A DNA stretch of 43,252 bases from Bradyrhizobium sp. (GTDB lineage Bacteria; Pseudomonadota; Alphaproteobacteria; Rhizobiales; Xanthobacteraceae): assembly GCF_004799445.1 (NCBI RefSeq), contig NZ_SSNA01000161.1, positions 1 to 43,252 of the forward strand, given 5' to 3'. Below are positions 1 to 8,659 of this stretch, in pieces. The notes beneath the pieces were generated by a model. It did no database searches and had not been told where the DNA came from. It saw only the letters and a list, made by a program, of their open reading frames with translations. Every line of letters begins with the position of its first letter. Position 1 is the first letter of the stretch. The position numbers and the translations under genes were made by a program.

Positions 1-576
1 TCCGCCAGTTTGACGCCGGCACCGAGGCGTCAGGACCACACGACTTCGCCGTCCGCAAGCCAAGCGCCCTCGTCAGAAGCGCCACCTGCGTCCACCGCAT
101 CCCGCCCCAACGTTCGTGACGATGGCCAACGCCCCTCTGCGGGACAGGATGATTCGTTTCTACTGCTGTTTCTACCAGGTGGTCAAGCGATAATTCGGAA
201 AATCAGAAATTTGGAGAGTTTCCGGGGCGGGTCAGCGAAGGATATAGATTTGATCAGGGTCGTCGGCGAAGCAGAGTTTTTTGCAAAGAGGGCTGGACAG
301 ACGGATCGACAAACTGCCCGTCATGCAAAATCAGCCGACCTGCCCGCCCTCATCTGGGCGCCTTTCGGACATGGCGGATCTGACTGGCGATCTCCGTTCG
401 CGGGGGTAAAGCAGACATCCGGCAGCTAAGCGAAGATGTACACTTGTGACCCCGCAGAGGACATGCCGGTCTCGCGAAGGCGTCGAAAAACTTTTTGATC
501 CAAATCAAGGCGTCACGTCGAGGGTCATCCAGTCTACGAAACCTTGTGGCGCGCTCAGTGATGGGTGCTTTCAAAA
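1..576. other. Non-coding left edge with repeat relics
   Basis: I see no convincing gene here. The long plus-strand frame over 10-429 has low-complexity, proline- and serine-rich composition and no ribosome binding site. A different frame (from base 3) reads about 38 codons and stops near 118. It resembles a spurious reading frame that I remember as scattered through Bradyrhizobium genomes. The stretch around 399-422 (CGGGGGTAAAGCAGACATC) matches another scattered element from memory. A relative lies at 4841-4905, on the far side of the sulfatase/barrel pair. The last 100 bases presumably carry the promoter of the downstream sulfatase, but I cannot place it. Confidence 0.5.
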
Positions 577-3267
577 ATGGAAAAATTCGTCATGGGTAGT
601 TGTCGATTGAGCGTTGCGACACTGACACTGACCTTTCTGTTGTCCACAGCATCGAGCGCGCAACAAATCAACGGCGTGCCGGGCTCACCCAGCGCGACGA
701 CGACGATTCCGGGCGACCAGCTTCCGGCGCCGCCGGAAAAATTCGGTGGCAAGATCGAGCGCGAGGCGACCAAGTCGAAGCCTTACTGGCCGGCGCGCAT
801 CGTCCCGCCCAAAGGCGCGCCGAACGTGCTTTTGATCATCACCGACGATGCCGGCTATGGCGTGCCCTCGACGTTCGGTGGCGTGATTCCGACGCCTGCG
901 CTCGATCGCATCGCAAACGAGGGGCTGCGCTACACCAATTTCCATTCGACAGCATTGTGTTCGCCGACCCGCGCGGCGCTGATCACGGGGCGCAATCATC
1001 ACTCGGTCGGCTACGGCGTCATCGCCGAGCAGGCCACCGGCTATCCCGGCTATGACAGCGTCATCACCAAGGACAAGGCCACCATCGGCCGGATCCTGCA
1101 GGACAATGGTTACCACACCGCCTGGTTCGGCAAGAACCACAACACGCCGGAATATCAGGCCAGCCAGGCCGGGCCGTTCGATCAATGGCCTACCGGCATG
1201 GGCTTTGAATATTTCTACGGCTTCATGGGCGGCGACACCAACCAGTGGGAGCCGGGCAACCTGGTCCAGAACACTACGCCGATCTATCCCTATGTCGGAA
1301 AGCCCGGCTGGAACCTGATGACGGCGATGGCCGACGAGGCGATCGACTATGTTAATCGCATCAATGCCCTGTCGCCCGATCAACCCTTCCTGATCAAGTT
1401 CGCGCCGGGCGCCACCCACGCCCCGCACCACCCGACGCCGGAGTGGATCAAGAAGATCAGCGACATGCATCTGTTCGACGACGGCTGGAACAAGCTGCGC
1501 GACACAATCTACGCCAACCAGAAGAAGCTCGGCGTCATTCCGCAGGACGCCAAGCTGACGCCGTGGCCGAAGGACCTGATCAAGGAATGGGACCAGCTCA
1601 ATGCCGACGAAAGGAAGCTGTTCATTCGGCAAGCCGATGTCTTCGGTGCTTTCGTCGCCTACGCCGACAATGAGATCGGCCGCGTGATCCAGGCGATCGA
1701 CGACCTCGGCAAGCTCGACAACACGATCGTCATCTATATCACCGGCGACAACGGCACCAGCGCCGAGGGCCAGCCGAACGGCACGCCGAACGAAGTGGCG
1801 ATGTTCAATCAGGCCAACCCTTCGGTCGAGGAGCAGCTCAAATATTTCTACGACGTCTGGGGCACCGACCGCACCTACGGCCACATGTCGATCGGCTGGG
1901 CCTGGGCGTTCGACACGCCGTTCTCCTGGACCAAGCAGATCGTTTCGCATTTCGGCGGCACCCGGCAGGGCATGGCGATCTCCTGGCCGAAGGTGATCAC
2001 GGACAAGGGCGGCGTTCGCACCCAGTTCCACCATGTCATCGATGTGGTGCCGACGATTCTCGAGGCGGCCCATATCAAGCAGCCGACCATGGTGGATGGC
2101 ATCAAGCAGAGCCCGATCGAGGGTGTCAGCATGATGTACACTTTCGACAAGAAGAACGCGAACGCGCCCACGAGGCATACGACGCAATATTTCGAAATGT
2201 TCGCCGATCGCGCGATTTATCACGACGGCTGGATCGCCAGCTCCAAGGTGCTACGGCCGCCATGGGTGACGGTTGCCAAACTGCCGAGCCCGCTGGAGTA
2301 CCCCTGGGAGCTTTATGACCTCAAGAACGACTGGACGCAGTACGAAGATGTCGCGGCGAAATATCCGGCGAAGCTGAAGGAGATGCAGGACCTGTTCTGG
2401 AAGGAAGCGCAGAAATATCAGGTTTTGCCACTGGATTCATCGGTAGCCGGGCGCTTGGTAACACCGCGACCGAGCCTCAGCGCCGGCCGCACTTCCTTCA
2501 CCTGGATCCGGCCAATGACCGGCACGCCGAACGGCGATGCGCCGAGCCTGCTCAACACCTCCTACAATTTCAAGGTCGACGTCGAGATACCACAAGGCGG
2601 CGCCGAGGGAATGTTGATTACGCAAGGCGGGAGGTTCGGCGGTTACGGCTTTTACGTTCGGAAGAACAAGCCGGTGTTCCTCTGGAACTTGGTCGACCTC
2701 AAGCGTGTACGCTGGGAGGGGCCGGAGCTGACACCCGGCAAGCACCAGATCGAGTTCGACTTCAAATATGACGGTCTCGGCGCAGCTACCATGATGTTCG
2801 GCAATTATAGCGGAATCGGGCAGGGCGGCACCGGTACGCTTAAGGTTGACGGCAACACGGTGGCGACCGAGAAAATGGAGCATACGCTTCCCTTCATCCT
2901 GCAGTGGGATGAATCGCTCGACATCGGGTCGGACACCGGCACGCCGGTGGACGACGACGACTACAGCACGCCGTTCACCTTCACCGGCAAGCTCAACAAG
3001 ATCACGCTGAATATCGACCGCCCGAAATTGAGTCCCGCGGATCTCAAGGGTCTCGAGGATGCGGCGCGGGCCGCCGGTGACGGACCGACAGGCGATGCCG
3101 GCGCGGCTGCGGCCGCCACGCCGCAGGTTTCCGCCGATATCGGTCTGGGTCTGCTTCAGAAAGTCGAGCTGCGGCTGGACAAGCGCGGGGGCTGCCGCAA
3201 GCAGGCTGAAGCGCTGGGGCTCGGGATTCTCGAAAGGATCCAGTTCGTCCGCAAATGCATGGAGTGA
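577..3267 (+). CDS. Secreted arylsulfatase, large form with C-terminal beta-sandwich
   Basis: This is a sulfatase of the alkaline phosphatase superfamily, which hydrolyses sulfate esters with a formylglycine nucleophile. A Sec signal peptide (hydrophobic run ending ...STASSAQQ) predicts export to the periplasm. The metal-binding DD follows the NVLLIITDD strand (about residues 90-91). The signature LCSPTRAALITGR has the modifiable Cys at about residue 128 in the classic CxPxR form. A second metal motif reads TGDNG. The product is about 896 residues, longer than simple sulfatases (about 500-550). The extra C-terminal 250 residues look like a beta-sandwich (LamG-like). The start is uncertain: GTG 565, ATG 577 and ATG 592 share the frame, none has a strong ribosome binding site, and I chose 577. 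A sulfatase is certain; aryl-substrate specificity is not. Confidence 0.9.
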   Translation: MEKFVMGSCRLSVATLTLTFLLSTASSAQQINGVPGSPSATTTIPGDQLPAPPEKFGGKIEREATKSKPYWPARIVPPKGAPNVLLIITDDAGYGVPSTFGGVIPTPALDRIANEGLRYTNFHSTALCSPTRAALITGRNHHSVGYGVIAEQATGYPGYDSVITKDKATIGRILQDNGYHTAWFGKNHNTPEYQASQAGPFDQWPTGMGFEYFYGFMGGDTNQWEPGNLVQNTTPIYPYVGKPGWNLMTAMADEAIDYVNRINALSPDQPFLIKFAPGATHAPHHPTPEWIKKISDMHLFDDGWNKLRDTIYANQKKLGVIPQDAKLTPWPKDLIKEWDQLNADERKLFIRQADVFGAFVAYADNEIGRVIQAIDDLGKLDNTIVIYITGDNGTSAEGQPNGTPNEVAMFNQANPSVEEQLKYFYDVWGTDRTYGHMSIGWAWAFDTPFSWTKQIVSHFGGTRQGMAISWPKVITDKGGVRTQFHHVIDVVPTILEAAHIKQPTMVDGIKQSPIEGVSMMYTFDKKNANAPTRHTTQYFEMFADRAIYHDGWIASSKVLRPPWVTVAKLPSPLEYPWELYDLKNDWTQYEDVAAKYPAKLKEMQDLFWKEAQKYQVLPLDSSVAGRLVTPRPSLSAGRTSFTWIRPMTGTPNGDAPSLLNTSYNFKVDVEIPQGGAEGMLITQGGRFGGYGFYVRKNKPVFLWNLVDLKRVRWEGPELTPGKHQIEFDFKYDGLGAATMMFGNYSGIGQGGTGTLKVDGNTVATEKMEHTLPFILQWDESLDIGSDTGTPVDDDDYSTPFTFTGKLNKITLNIDRPKLSPADLKGLEDAARAAGDGPTGDAGAAAAATPQVSADIGLGLLQKVELRLDKRGGCRKQAEALGLGILERIQFVRKCME

Positions 3268-3568
3268 AATTCCATCGACGAAGTTGTCGTGCTGACGAGT
3301 TCGAACTCGCGCAGTCCGACGATGCAACGAGCGGGTGGGGTGCCGTTTTCCAATGCTGCGTAGCAGCAGCGGTACGGATTTTTAACGAAATTTTTGCTGT
3401 TGTGACCCATCCGCCACGGTCTTCACACGCCGTATGTGAGCTACTGTTTGAAGAGGGTCGACTGCCTGGCGAATGGTTCTGCGCGAGAGAGTGCGCAGGT
3501 CCGCCGTTCTGTCGCAAACTTCCGATCACAGCTGGCGCGAATACCGCAATTCTGCATGGAGGTCTGCA
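3268..3568. other. Intergenic gap, no gene seen
   Basis: This 301-base gap lies between the sulfatase and the beta-barrel gene. A frame upstream of the barrel gene stays open to 3473, but it has no ribosome binding site and the extension does not read like protein. No clear terminator or repeat was found. A separate promoter for the barrel gene could lie here. Confidence 0.5.
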
Positions 3569-4624
3569 ATGGTACGAAATGAATCGAGATTTCGCTGGAT
3601 TGGCCTGATGGCAGCGGGCGCGGCGCTTGTTTGCTCAGTGGAAGTCTCCCGCGCGGATGAAAGCGGTGTTTCGTTCTGGCTTCCGGGATTATACGGCAGC
3701 CTCGCCGCAACTCCCGGCACACCAGGTTGGTCAGTGGCCGCGATCTACTACCACACCTCGGTGAATGCGTCGGGGGCGGCGGCTGCGTCGCGGGAATTCC
3801 AGGTCGGACGATTTTCCCCGACCGTCAATATCAATCTGAATCTGGCCTTGAGCGGCCAGGCCGATCTGATGGTAGTCGCGCCGACCTACACCTTCGCGAC
3901 GCCGGTGCTCGGCGGCCAGTTGTCCGCGACCCTGGCCGGCATCTATGGCAGAAACTCCGCGAGCCTCGCCGGCACGCTGACGGCGGCCGGGGGGCCGATC
4001 GTGACGACGCGCACGGGATTTCTTGAAGACGCGCTCACTTCCTATGGCGATCTCTATCCGACGCTGAAGCTGAAGTGGAACAGCGGCGTCAACAACTACA
4101 TGGTCTACGCCGCCGGAGACATTCCCGTCGGCGACTACAATCCGAACCGGCTGGCCAATATCGGCATCGGTCACGGCGCCCTCGACGTCGGTGGCGGCTA
4201 CACCTATCTTAATCCCGCATCAGGCATGGAATTGTCGGGCGTCGGCGGCTTCACCTACAATTTCAAGAATCCCGATACCCAATATCAGAGCGGCGTCGAT
4301 TTCCATTTCGACTGGGGCGTGTCGCAGTTTCTGTCGAAGCAGGTCATTGTCGGCGTCGTCGGCTATGCCTATCAGCAGGTCACCGACGATTTCGGTCAGC
4401 CGGCCGTTCTCGGCGGCTTCCGCTCGCGCGTTCTCGGCGTCGGGCCGCAGATCGGATATATTTTCCCGATCGGGAGCAGTCAGGCGTTTCTGGGCCTGAA
4501 GGGATATGGCGAATTCGACGCCGCAAACCGACCGTCCGGCTGGAATACCTGGCTGACGTTCTCGATCTCCGAACCTGCACCCGTTAACACGGTGACGCCG
4601 ACCCGGCACATGGTTACGAAATAA
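3569..4624 (+). CDS. Outer-membrane beta-barrel protein, SphA/MetA-pathway family
   Basis: This is a 351-residue protein with an N-terminal signal peptide (...GLMAAGAALVCSVEVSRADE) followed by alternating amphipathic strands rich in Gly, Tyr and Phe, ending in a strand WLTFSISE. It fits the 'phenol MetA degradation pathway' / SphA outer-membrane family, thought to be channels for hydrophobic or aromatic compounds. Start: GGAGG at 3558-3562 lies 6 bases before ATG 3569, so the open frame that continues upstream to 3473 is not used. The gene follows the sulfatase in the same direction and may deliver its substrate or remove its product (inference). A second barrel of the same general kind lies at 9900-10799. 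Confidence 0.82.
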   Translation: MVRNESRFRWIGLMAAGAALVCSVEVSRADESGVSFWLPGLYGSLAATPGTPGWSVAAIYYHTSVNASGAAAASREFQVGRFSPTVNINLNLALSGQADLMVVAPTYTFATPVLGGQLSATLAGIYGRNSASLAGTLTAAGGPIVTTRTGFLEDALTSYGDLYPTLKLKWNSGVNNYMVYAAGDIPVGDYNPNRLANIGIGHGALDVGGGYTYLNPASGMELSGVGGFTYNFKNPDTQYQSGVDFHFDWGVSQFLSKQVIVGVVGYAYQQVTDDFGQPAVLGGFRSRVLGVGPQIGYIFPIGSSQAFLGLKGYGEFDAANRPSGWNTWLTFSISEPAPVNTVTPTRHMVTK

Positions 4625-4921
4625 ATGAACCAACAGATCGAGATCTTGGATGGGACGCCGCAACCGCCGTTGCGACGGTGACAGTTTGCCCAGCAACATG
4701 CTGGCGCGAAGCGTTCATGGATCGCCCTCCTTATGTCGCAACGAGTTTTTGACTTATGAATACGGCAGAAAGCTTGTAAGTTGTTGAAGGGCTGCTTCTG
4801 GCGCAAAGTGGCCCTTGGCGGGTAGCTTACCGATGTCTGCTCTCGGGGGTATTTCGGACAAGCCGTGGAAGCGGGGCACTTCCGTTTTTGACCCTGAGCG
4901 GACCTTACTTTTGAACCGGTC
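4625..4921. repeat. Convergent intergenic gap with degenerate repeat relic
   Basis: This gap lies between two convergent genes. Bases 4795-4905 (GCAAAGTGGCCC..., GATGTCTGCTCTCGGGGGT..., TTGACCCTGAGCGG) look like a decayed copy of a scattered non-coding element that I remember from Bradyrhizobium, related to the relic at 399-422. No gene with a ribosome binding site was found. Confidence 0.4.
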
Positions 4922-6604
4922 TCAGGGCCTCAGGTCAAATTCCCTGAGTTTCTTTGCCGCCGTGCCGAATTGGCCAAGTTGATAAACCGCCGCGCCCGCC
5001 GGCGAAAAGGTGAAGGGCTCGAACGGTTCGGTGAGCAGCTTGTCGAGGTAGGTTCGAGGTGCGAGGCCGGTGGAGACATGCGGACTAAAGCGTTCGGCCG
5101 TGTTTTTCGGAACAAACGTCGAAACATAGTCGATCAGGAAGGGGTCGATGACGCGATCATCTGAAGTCGTGACGAAGGCGGCCGAAGTTCCGCTCGTCAC
5201 CGTGAAGGGGGCTACCGCGGCGACCAAGTCATCTTGCAGCTTGAGCAGTTCAGCTGTCGGCCTCGCGACAATCCCAGAGAGGCCCAGATCGTTGGATGGG
5301 ACGTAGTAGTATTTGAAGGCTTCGAGCTTTATCCCGGTCACATTGGCGCGGGCAAGAACCTTGCCGGCGGCGGCATAGACCTTGTCGAGGTCCGCCGTGC
5401 GGACGAAACGCTGGATTAGCGTAATGTGAGGGCGGTGCGCCGCATCCAGCGCAAAGCCTTGCGGAAATATCTTCAGGTGGCTCGCGTTCACGGCTTCCGC
5501 ATGGCGGAGCATGGTGGCGTCCGGCTCGAGCAGGATGTCGATGGCCGTGACCGTTCCCGGTTCGAACGGAAACACCAGGCCCCAATCGTTCTTCATGCTG
5601 ACGACGGTCCAGCCTGCCTGCTTCGCTTGATCGTAAAGGGCCTGCGGGAACGCCCCTAGTTTCGGTTCGGGCAATCCCAGCGCCGGACCGTAGGCGTATT
5701 CGCGGGCCGCATCGTCGTGCAGCACCAGCAGTTCGAACCGCGCGCCGCCACCGGCTTGCGTGTATTCCAGCATTTCCTTGTCGCCACGGGAGTTGCCGAA
5801 CGCGGCGATCGGACGACGGCCGATGTGCTGGTTGATGCCCACGGGCTTGCCGCCTTGGTCATCATTGAAGTTGAATTCCGGCAAGCGCACGAGAATGGGT
5901 TTTCCGTCGCGCATGTCGAACTTCGTCTTGATGCTGCTGCCGACAACCTGTTCGGGCGGGATGCCGTAAACGCGCGCCGCCCACGGCCGCATGAACTCGA
6001 TGCCGCCGCCGGAAACGATGTAGTTCTTGAAGCCGTTGGCGCGGAGGTAGGACAGCACTTCGAGCATGGGCTGATAGACCATGTCGGTATAGAGCTGGCC
6101 GGTTTTCGGATGCTTCGCGGTGGCGATCCAGTTTTTTACGATCTGCTCGAATTCCGCCGTGGTCATGCCCGCATGGGTGGCCATGACGATTTCGAGCAGG
6201 GCGTGGTCGCCGCCGGCCATTGCCTTTTGAAAATCGCCCTTCAGGAGGGAGGCGAACGGCTCCCGGGTTTTCCATTCCGGGTGCTGCGGCGCCAGCGCCT
6301 TGACGCGGTCGAGCGCGAAATACAATTGCACCGGCATCGGCTGTTCGCACCACAGCGTGCCGTCATTGTCGAAGGTCGCGATGCGTTCGGGCACCGGCAC
6401 GAAGTCCGGCGAGCCGGGTTTGGTGACCTTCTCGACAAAGGCGATGATGGATTGCTTCGCCGGGCCGTCGTTCCACGACGGCAGGGGATCGGCAGCTTGC
6501 GAAACGACGGTGGTGAACCCCAGCGCAACGAGGGCGAAAATGATGAGAACGGCCTTGAGCGCCGTTCTCTGCATACCGAATTTGGCGTTCTGCTTTATGC
6601 CCAT
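4922..6604 (-). CDS. Secreted HAD phosphatase fused to a 2H phosphoesterase domain
   Basis: This is a 560-residue two-domain protein. After a Sec-type signal (hydrophobic run at about 17-35 ending VVSQAADP), residues 70-340 form a haloacid dehalogenase phosphatase. Motif I is FDNDGTLW (D79, D81), motif II is IVSGGG (S198), and the acidic motif is FGNSRGD (D275). Residues 340-560 carry two H-x-[ST] motifs, HITL (H393) and HVST (H509), which are the hallmark of the 2H phosphoesterase superfamily (2'-5' RNA ligase and cyclic phosphodiesterase folds). The start ATG 6604 has a GAGG about 10 bases upstream; the frame continues to 6721 without support. It is divergent from the second sulfatase. Possible substrates are cyclic or mono-phosphate esters in the periplasm (inference). 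HAD assignment is strong, 2H assignment rests on the motifs. Confidence 0.85.
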   Translation of the reverse strand: MGIKQNAKFGMQRTALKAVLIIFALVALGFTTVVSQAADPLPSWNDGPAKQSIIAFVEKVTKPGSPDFVPVPERIATFDNDGTLWCEQPMPVQLYFALDRVKALAPQHPEWKTREPFASLLKGDFQKAMAGGDHALLEIVMATHAGMTTAEFEQIVKNWIATAKHPKTGQLYTDMVYQPMLEVLSYLRANGFKNYIVSGGGIEFMRPWAARVYGIPPEQVVGSSIKTKFDMRDGKPILVRLPEFNFNDDQGGKPVGINQHIGRRPIAAFGNSRGDKEMLEYTQAGGGARFELLVLHDDAAREYAYGPALGLPEPKLGAFPQALYDQAKQAGWTVVSMKNDWGLVFPFEPGTVTAIDILLEPDATMLRHAEAVNASHLKIFPQGFALDAAHRPHITLIQRFVRTADLDKVYAAAGKVLARANVTGIKLEAFKYYYVPSNDLGLSGIVARPTAELLKLQDDLVAAVAPFTVTSGTSAAFVTTSDDRVIDPFLIDYVSTFVPKNTAERFSPHVSTGLAPRTYLDKLLTEPFEPFTFSPAGAAVYQLGQFGTAAKKLREFDLRP

Positions 6605-6702
6605 GTTCAAACGGCCTCGCAGAGGTTTGCCGACACAAAAAGGCGTCCAGCCACACTCAACGGCTATTCTGCGTTCCGGTCTTCCGACTTGAGCCAAATC
6701 AA

Positions 6703-6746
6703 GGCCGGCTAATCCGCCCAACTCTAGCTTGGCCCATTAGCCGGCC
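6703..6746. promoter_or_regulatory. 11-bp inverted repeat in divergent promoter region
   Basis: GGCCGGCTAAT at 6703-6713 is repeated exactly in inverted form (ATTAGCCGGCC) at 6736-6746, with a 22-base spacer. It lies between the divergent HAD-2H gene and the sulfatase at 6896. It could be an operator serving both genes or an RNA hairpin in one leader. Confidence 0.45.
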
Positions 6747-6895
6747 GGCCTGTGCCGACCTGACCAACAAAAAACCGACAATTGCTCAAGATCACTTGGT
6801 TTCATCAGCCTGGCTCGCCGTCCCCCCAGGTATCGCAACGGCCTTTTTGAGCCCTGGCCGCGGGGACGCGGCACAAACAGAGAAGGAAACGCTGC

Positions 6896-8500
6896 ATGGC
6901 AAGATGGAAGCACGCGTTGGTCGCGATCACGCTCGCGGCGCCGCTATTGGCGCCTGCGACTGTGCAAGCGCAGCAGCCGCGAAAGCCGAATATCGTCATC
7001 ATCTGGGGTGACGACATCGGCCAATCCAATGTCAGCGCCTATTCGCGCGGGATGATGGGGTATCAGACACCGAACATCGACCGCATTGCCAATGAAGGCA
7101 CGATGTTCACCGACTATTATGCGGAGCAGAGCTGCACCGCCGGCCGTGCTTCCTTCATCACCGGGCAGTCGGGCTTGCGCACCGGCATGACCAAGGTCGG
7201 TCTGCCCGGCGCCACGCTCGGGTTGCAGAAGGAAGATCCGACGATTGCCGAACTGCTCAAGCCGCTCGGCTACGCGACCGGCCAATTCGGCAAGAACCAT
7301 CTTGGCGACCGTAACGAATTTCTGCCGACCGTGCACGGCTTCGACGAGTTCTACGGCAATCTCTATCACCTCAACGCCGAGGAAGAGCCGGAGCTGCCCG
7401 ACTATCCAAAGAGCCCCGAGTTTCGTGCCAAGTTCGGACCGCGCGGCGTGATGGACTGCAAAGCGTCGGACAAGGACGATCCGACGGTCGATCCACGCTT
7501 CGGACGGGTCGGCAAGCAGGTCTGCACCGACACCGGCCCGCTAACGAAAGCGCGGATGGTCGGAATCGACGACGACATCGCCAACCGTGCAGCCGACTAC
7601 ATCAAGCGGATGAACAAGGCCGGAAAGCCGGCGTTCGTCTGGGTGAACTTCACACACATGCACTTCCGCACCCACACCAAGCCTGAAAGCATCGGCCAAT
7701 CCGGGCGTTGGCAGAGCCCGTATCACGACGCCATGATCGACCACGACAAGAACGTCGGCACGGTGCTCAAGGCGATCGACGACGAGGGCATCGCCAACAA
7801 CACCTTCGTCATGTACTCGACCGACAACGGTCCGCATATGAACTCATGGCCGGATGGCGCGATGACGCCGTTCCGCAACGAAAAGAACTCGAACTGGGAA
7901 GGCGCCTACCGGGTACCGGCGATGTTCCGCTGGCCGGGCAAGATCAAGCCGGGCCAGGTCTCCAACGACATCGTCGCCCATCTCGACATGCTGCCGACGC
8001 TGCTGGCGGTCGCCGGCGATACCGATGTCAAAAGCAAACTGCTCACCGGCTACAAGGCCGGCGACATGACCTACAAGGTCCATCTCGACGGCGACAACCT
8101 CGTGCCTTACCTCACCGGTCAGGCTCCGAAGAGCCCGCGTGAATCCTTCCTCTACATCAACGACGACCAGCAATTGACGGGCCTTCGTTATGACAACTGG
8201 AAGCTCGTGTTCATGGAACAGCGTGCTACGGGAACGTTGCGTATCTGGTCGGAGCCGTTCACTAACTTGCGGATTCCGAAGATTTTCAACCTCCGAACCG
8301 ACCCCTACGAGCGCGCGGACATCACCTCGAACACCTACTACGACTGGCTGCTTGACCACGCCTTTCAGCTGGTCCCGGCACAGGCCTATGTCGGTCAGTT
8401 CCTGACGACGTTCAAGGATTTTCCGCAGCGTCAGAAGGCGGCCAGCTTCAACATGGATGAAGTGATGCAGAAGCTGGGGGAGTCGTCAGCAAAGGATTAG
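6896..8500 (+). CDS. Secreted sulfatase with CTAGR active-site signature
   Basis: This is a 534-residue sulfatase with a clear signal peptide (LAAPLLAPATVQAQQ). The metal ligands sit in IWGDD (D39, D40). The modification motif is SCTAGRASFITG, so the nucleophile Cys80 sits in CxAxR, not CxPxR. The second metal motif is STDNGPH. CxAxR sites are known in sulfatases and are matured by FGE or by the radical-SAM anaerobic enzyme; neither enzyme is encoded nearby. Start ATG 6896 has GAAGGAAA about 7 bases before it. It is only distantly similar to the sulfatase at 577, so this is not a recent duplication. It probably acts in the periplasm on a sulfate ester; 'arylsulfatase' is a family label only. 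Confidence 0.9.
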   Translation: MARWKHALVAITLAAPLLAPATVQAQQPRKPNIVIIWGDDIGQSNVSAYSRGMMGYQTPNIDRIANEGTMFTDYYAEQSCTAGRASFITGQSGLRTGMTKVGLPGATLGLQKEDPTIAELLKPLGYATGQFGKNHLGDRNEFLPTVHGFDEFYGNLYHLNAEEEPELPDYPKSPEFRAKFGPRGVMDCKASDKDDPTVDPRFGRVGKQVCTDTGPLTKARMVGIDDDIANRAADYIKRMNKAGKPAFVWVNFTHMHFRTHTKPESIGQSGRWQSPYHDAMIDHDKNVGTVLKAIDDEGIANNTFVMYSTDNGPHMNSWPDGAMTPFRNEKNSNWEGAYRVPAMFRWPGKIKPGQVSNDIVAHLDMLPTLLAVAGDTDVKSKLLTGYKAGDMTYKVHLDGDNLVPYLTGQAPKSPRESFLYINDDQQLTGLRYDNWKLVFMEQRATGTLRIWSEPFTNLRIPKIFNLRTDPYERADITSNTYYDWLLDHAFQLVPAQAYVGQFLTTFKDFPQRQKAASFNMDEVMQKLGESSAKD

Positions 8501-8520
8501 GCGCCGTCGATGCAAATGAT

Positions 8521-8553
8521 CTGCGGCCGGCCATGCTCTGTGGTCGGCCGCAG
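8521..8553 (+). terminator. Strong hairpin after sulfatase, no T-run
   Basis: A 13-bp stem with one G-T pair (CTGCGGCCGGCCA / TGGTCGGCCGCAG) and a 7-base loop starts 20 bases after the sulfatase stop. No T-run follows, so it may be a weak terminator or an mRNA 3'-end stabiliser, not a classical Rho-independent terminator. Confidence 0.45.
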
Positions 8554-8659
8554 GAACGATCGGACCGGGGAGTCAGAGATATAACCCGGGCCTAGTCGTC
8601 ATCACCAGCGCGATACCGCGCTGAAGTTAGCAGCGCGTTGAGACGCGCGGAGACCGACC

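Noticed and set aside
10..429. Long plus-strand open frame at the left edge (139 codons)
   Set aside because: No ribosome binding site, low-complexity composition, and overlap with repeat relics; it does not look like a protein.
685..2223. Long minus-strand open frame opposite the first sulfatase
   Set aside because: It is a GC-driven shadow of the sulfatase gene, Arg/Asp-rich without any domain.
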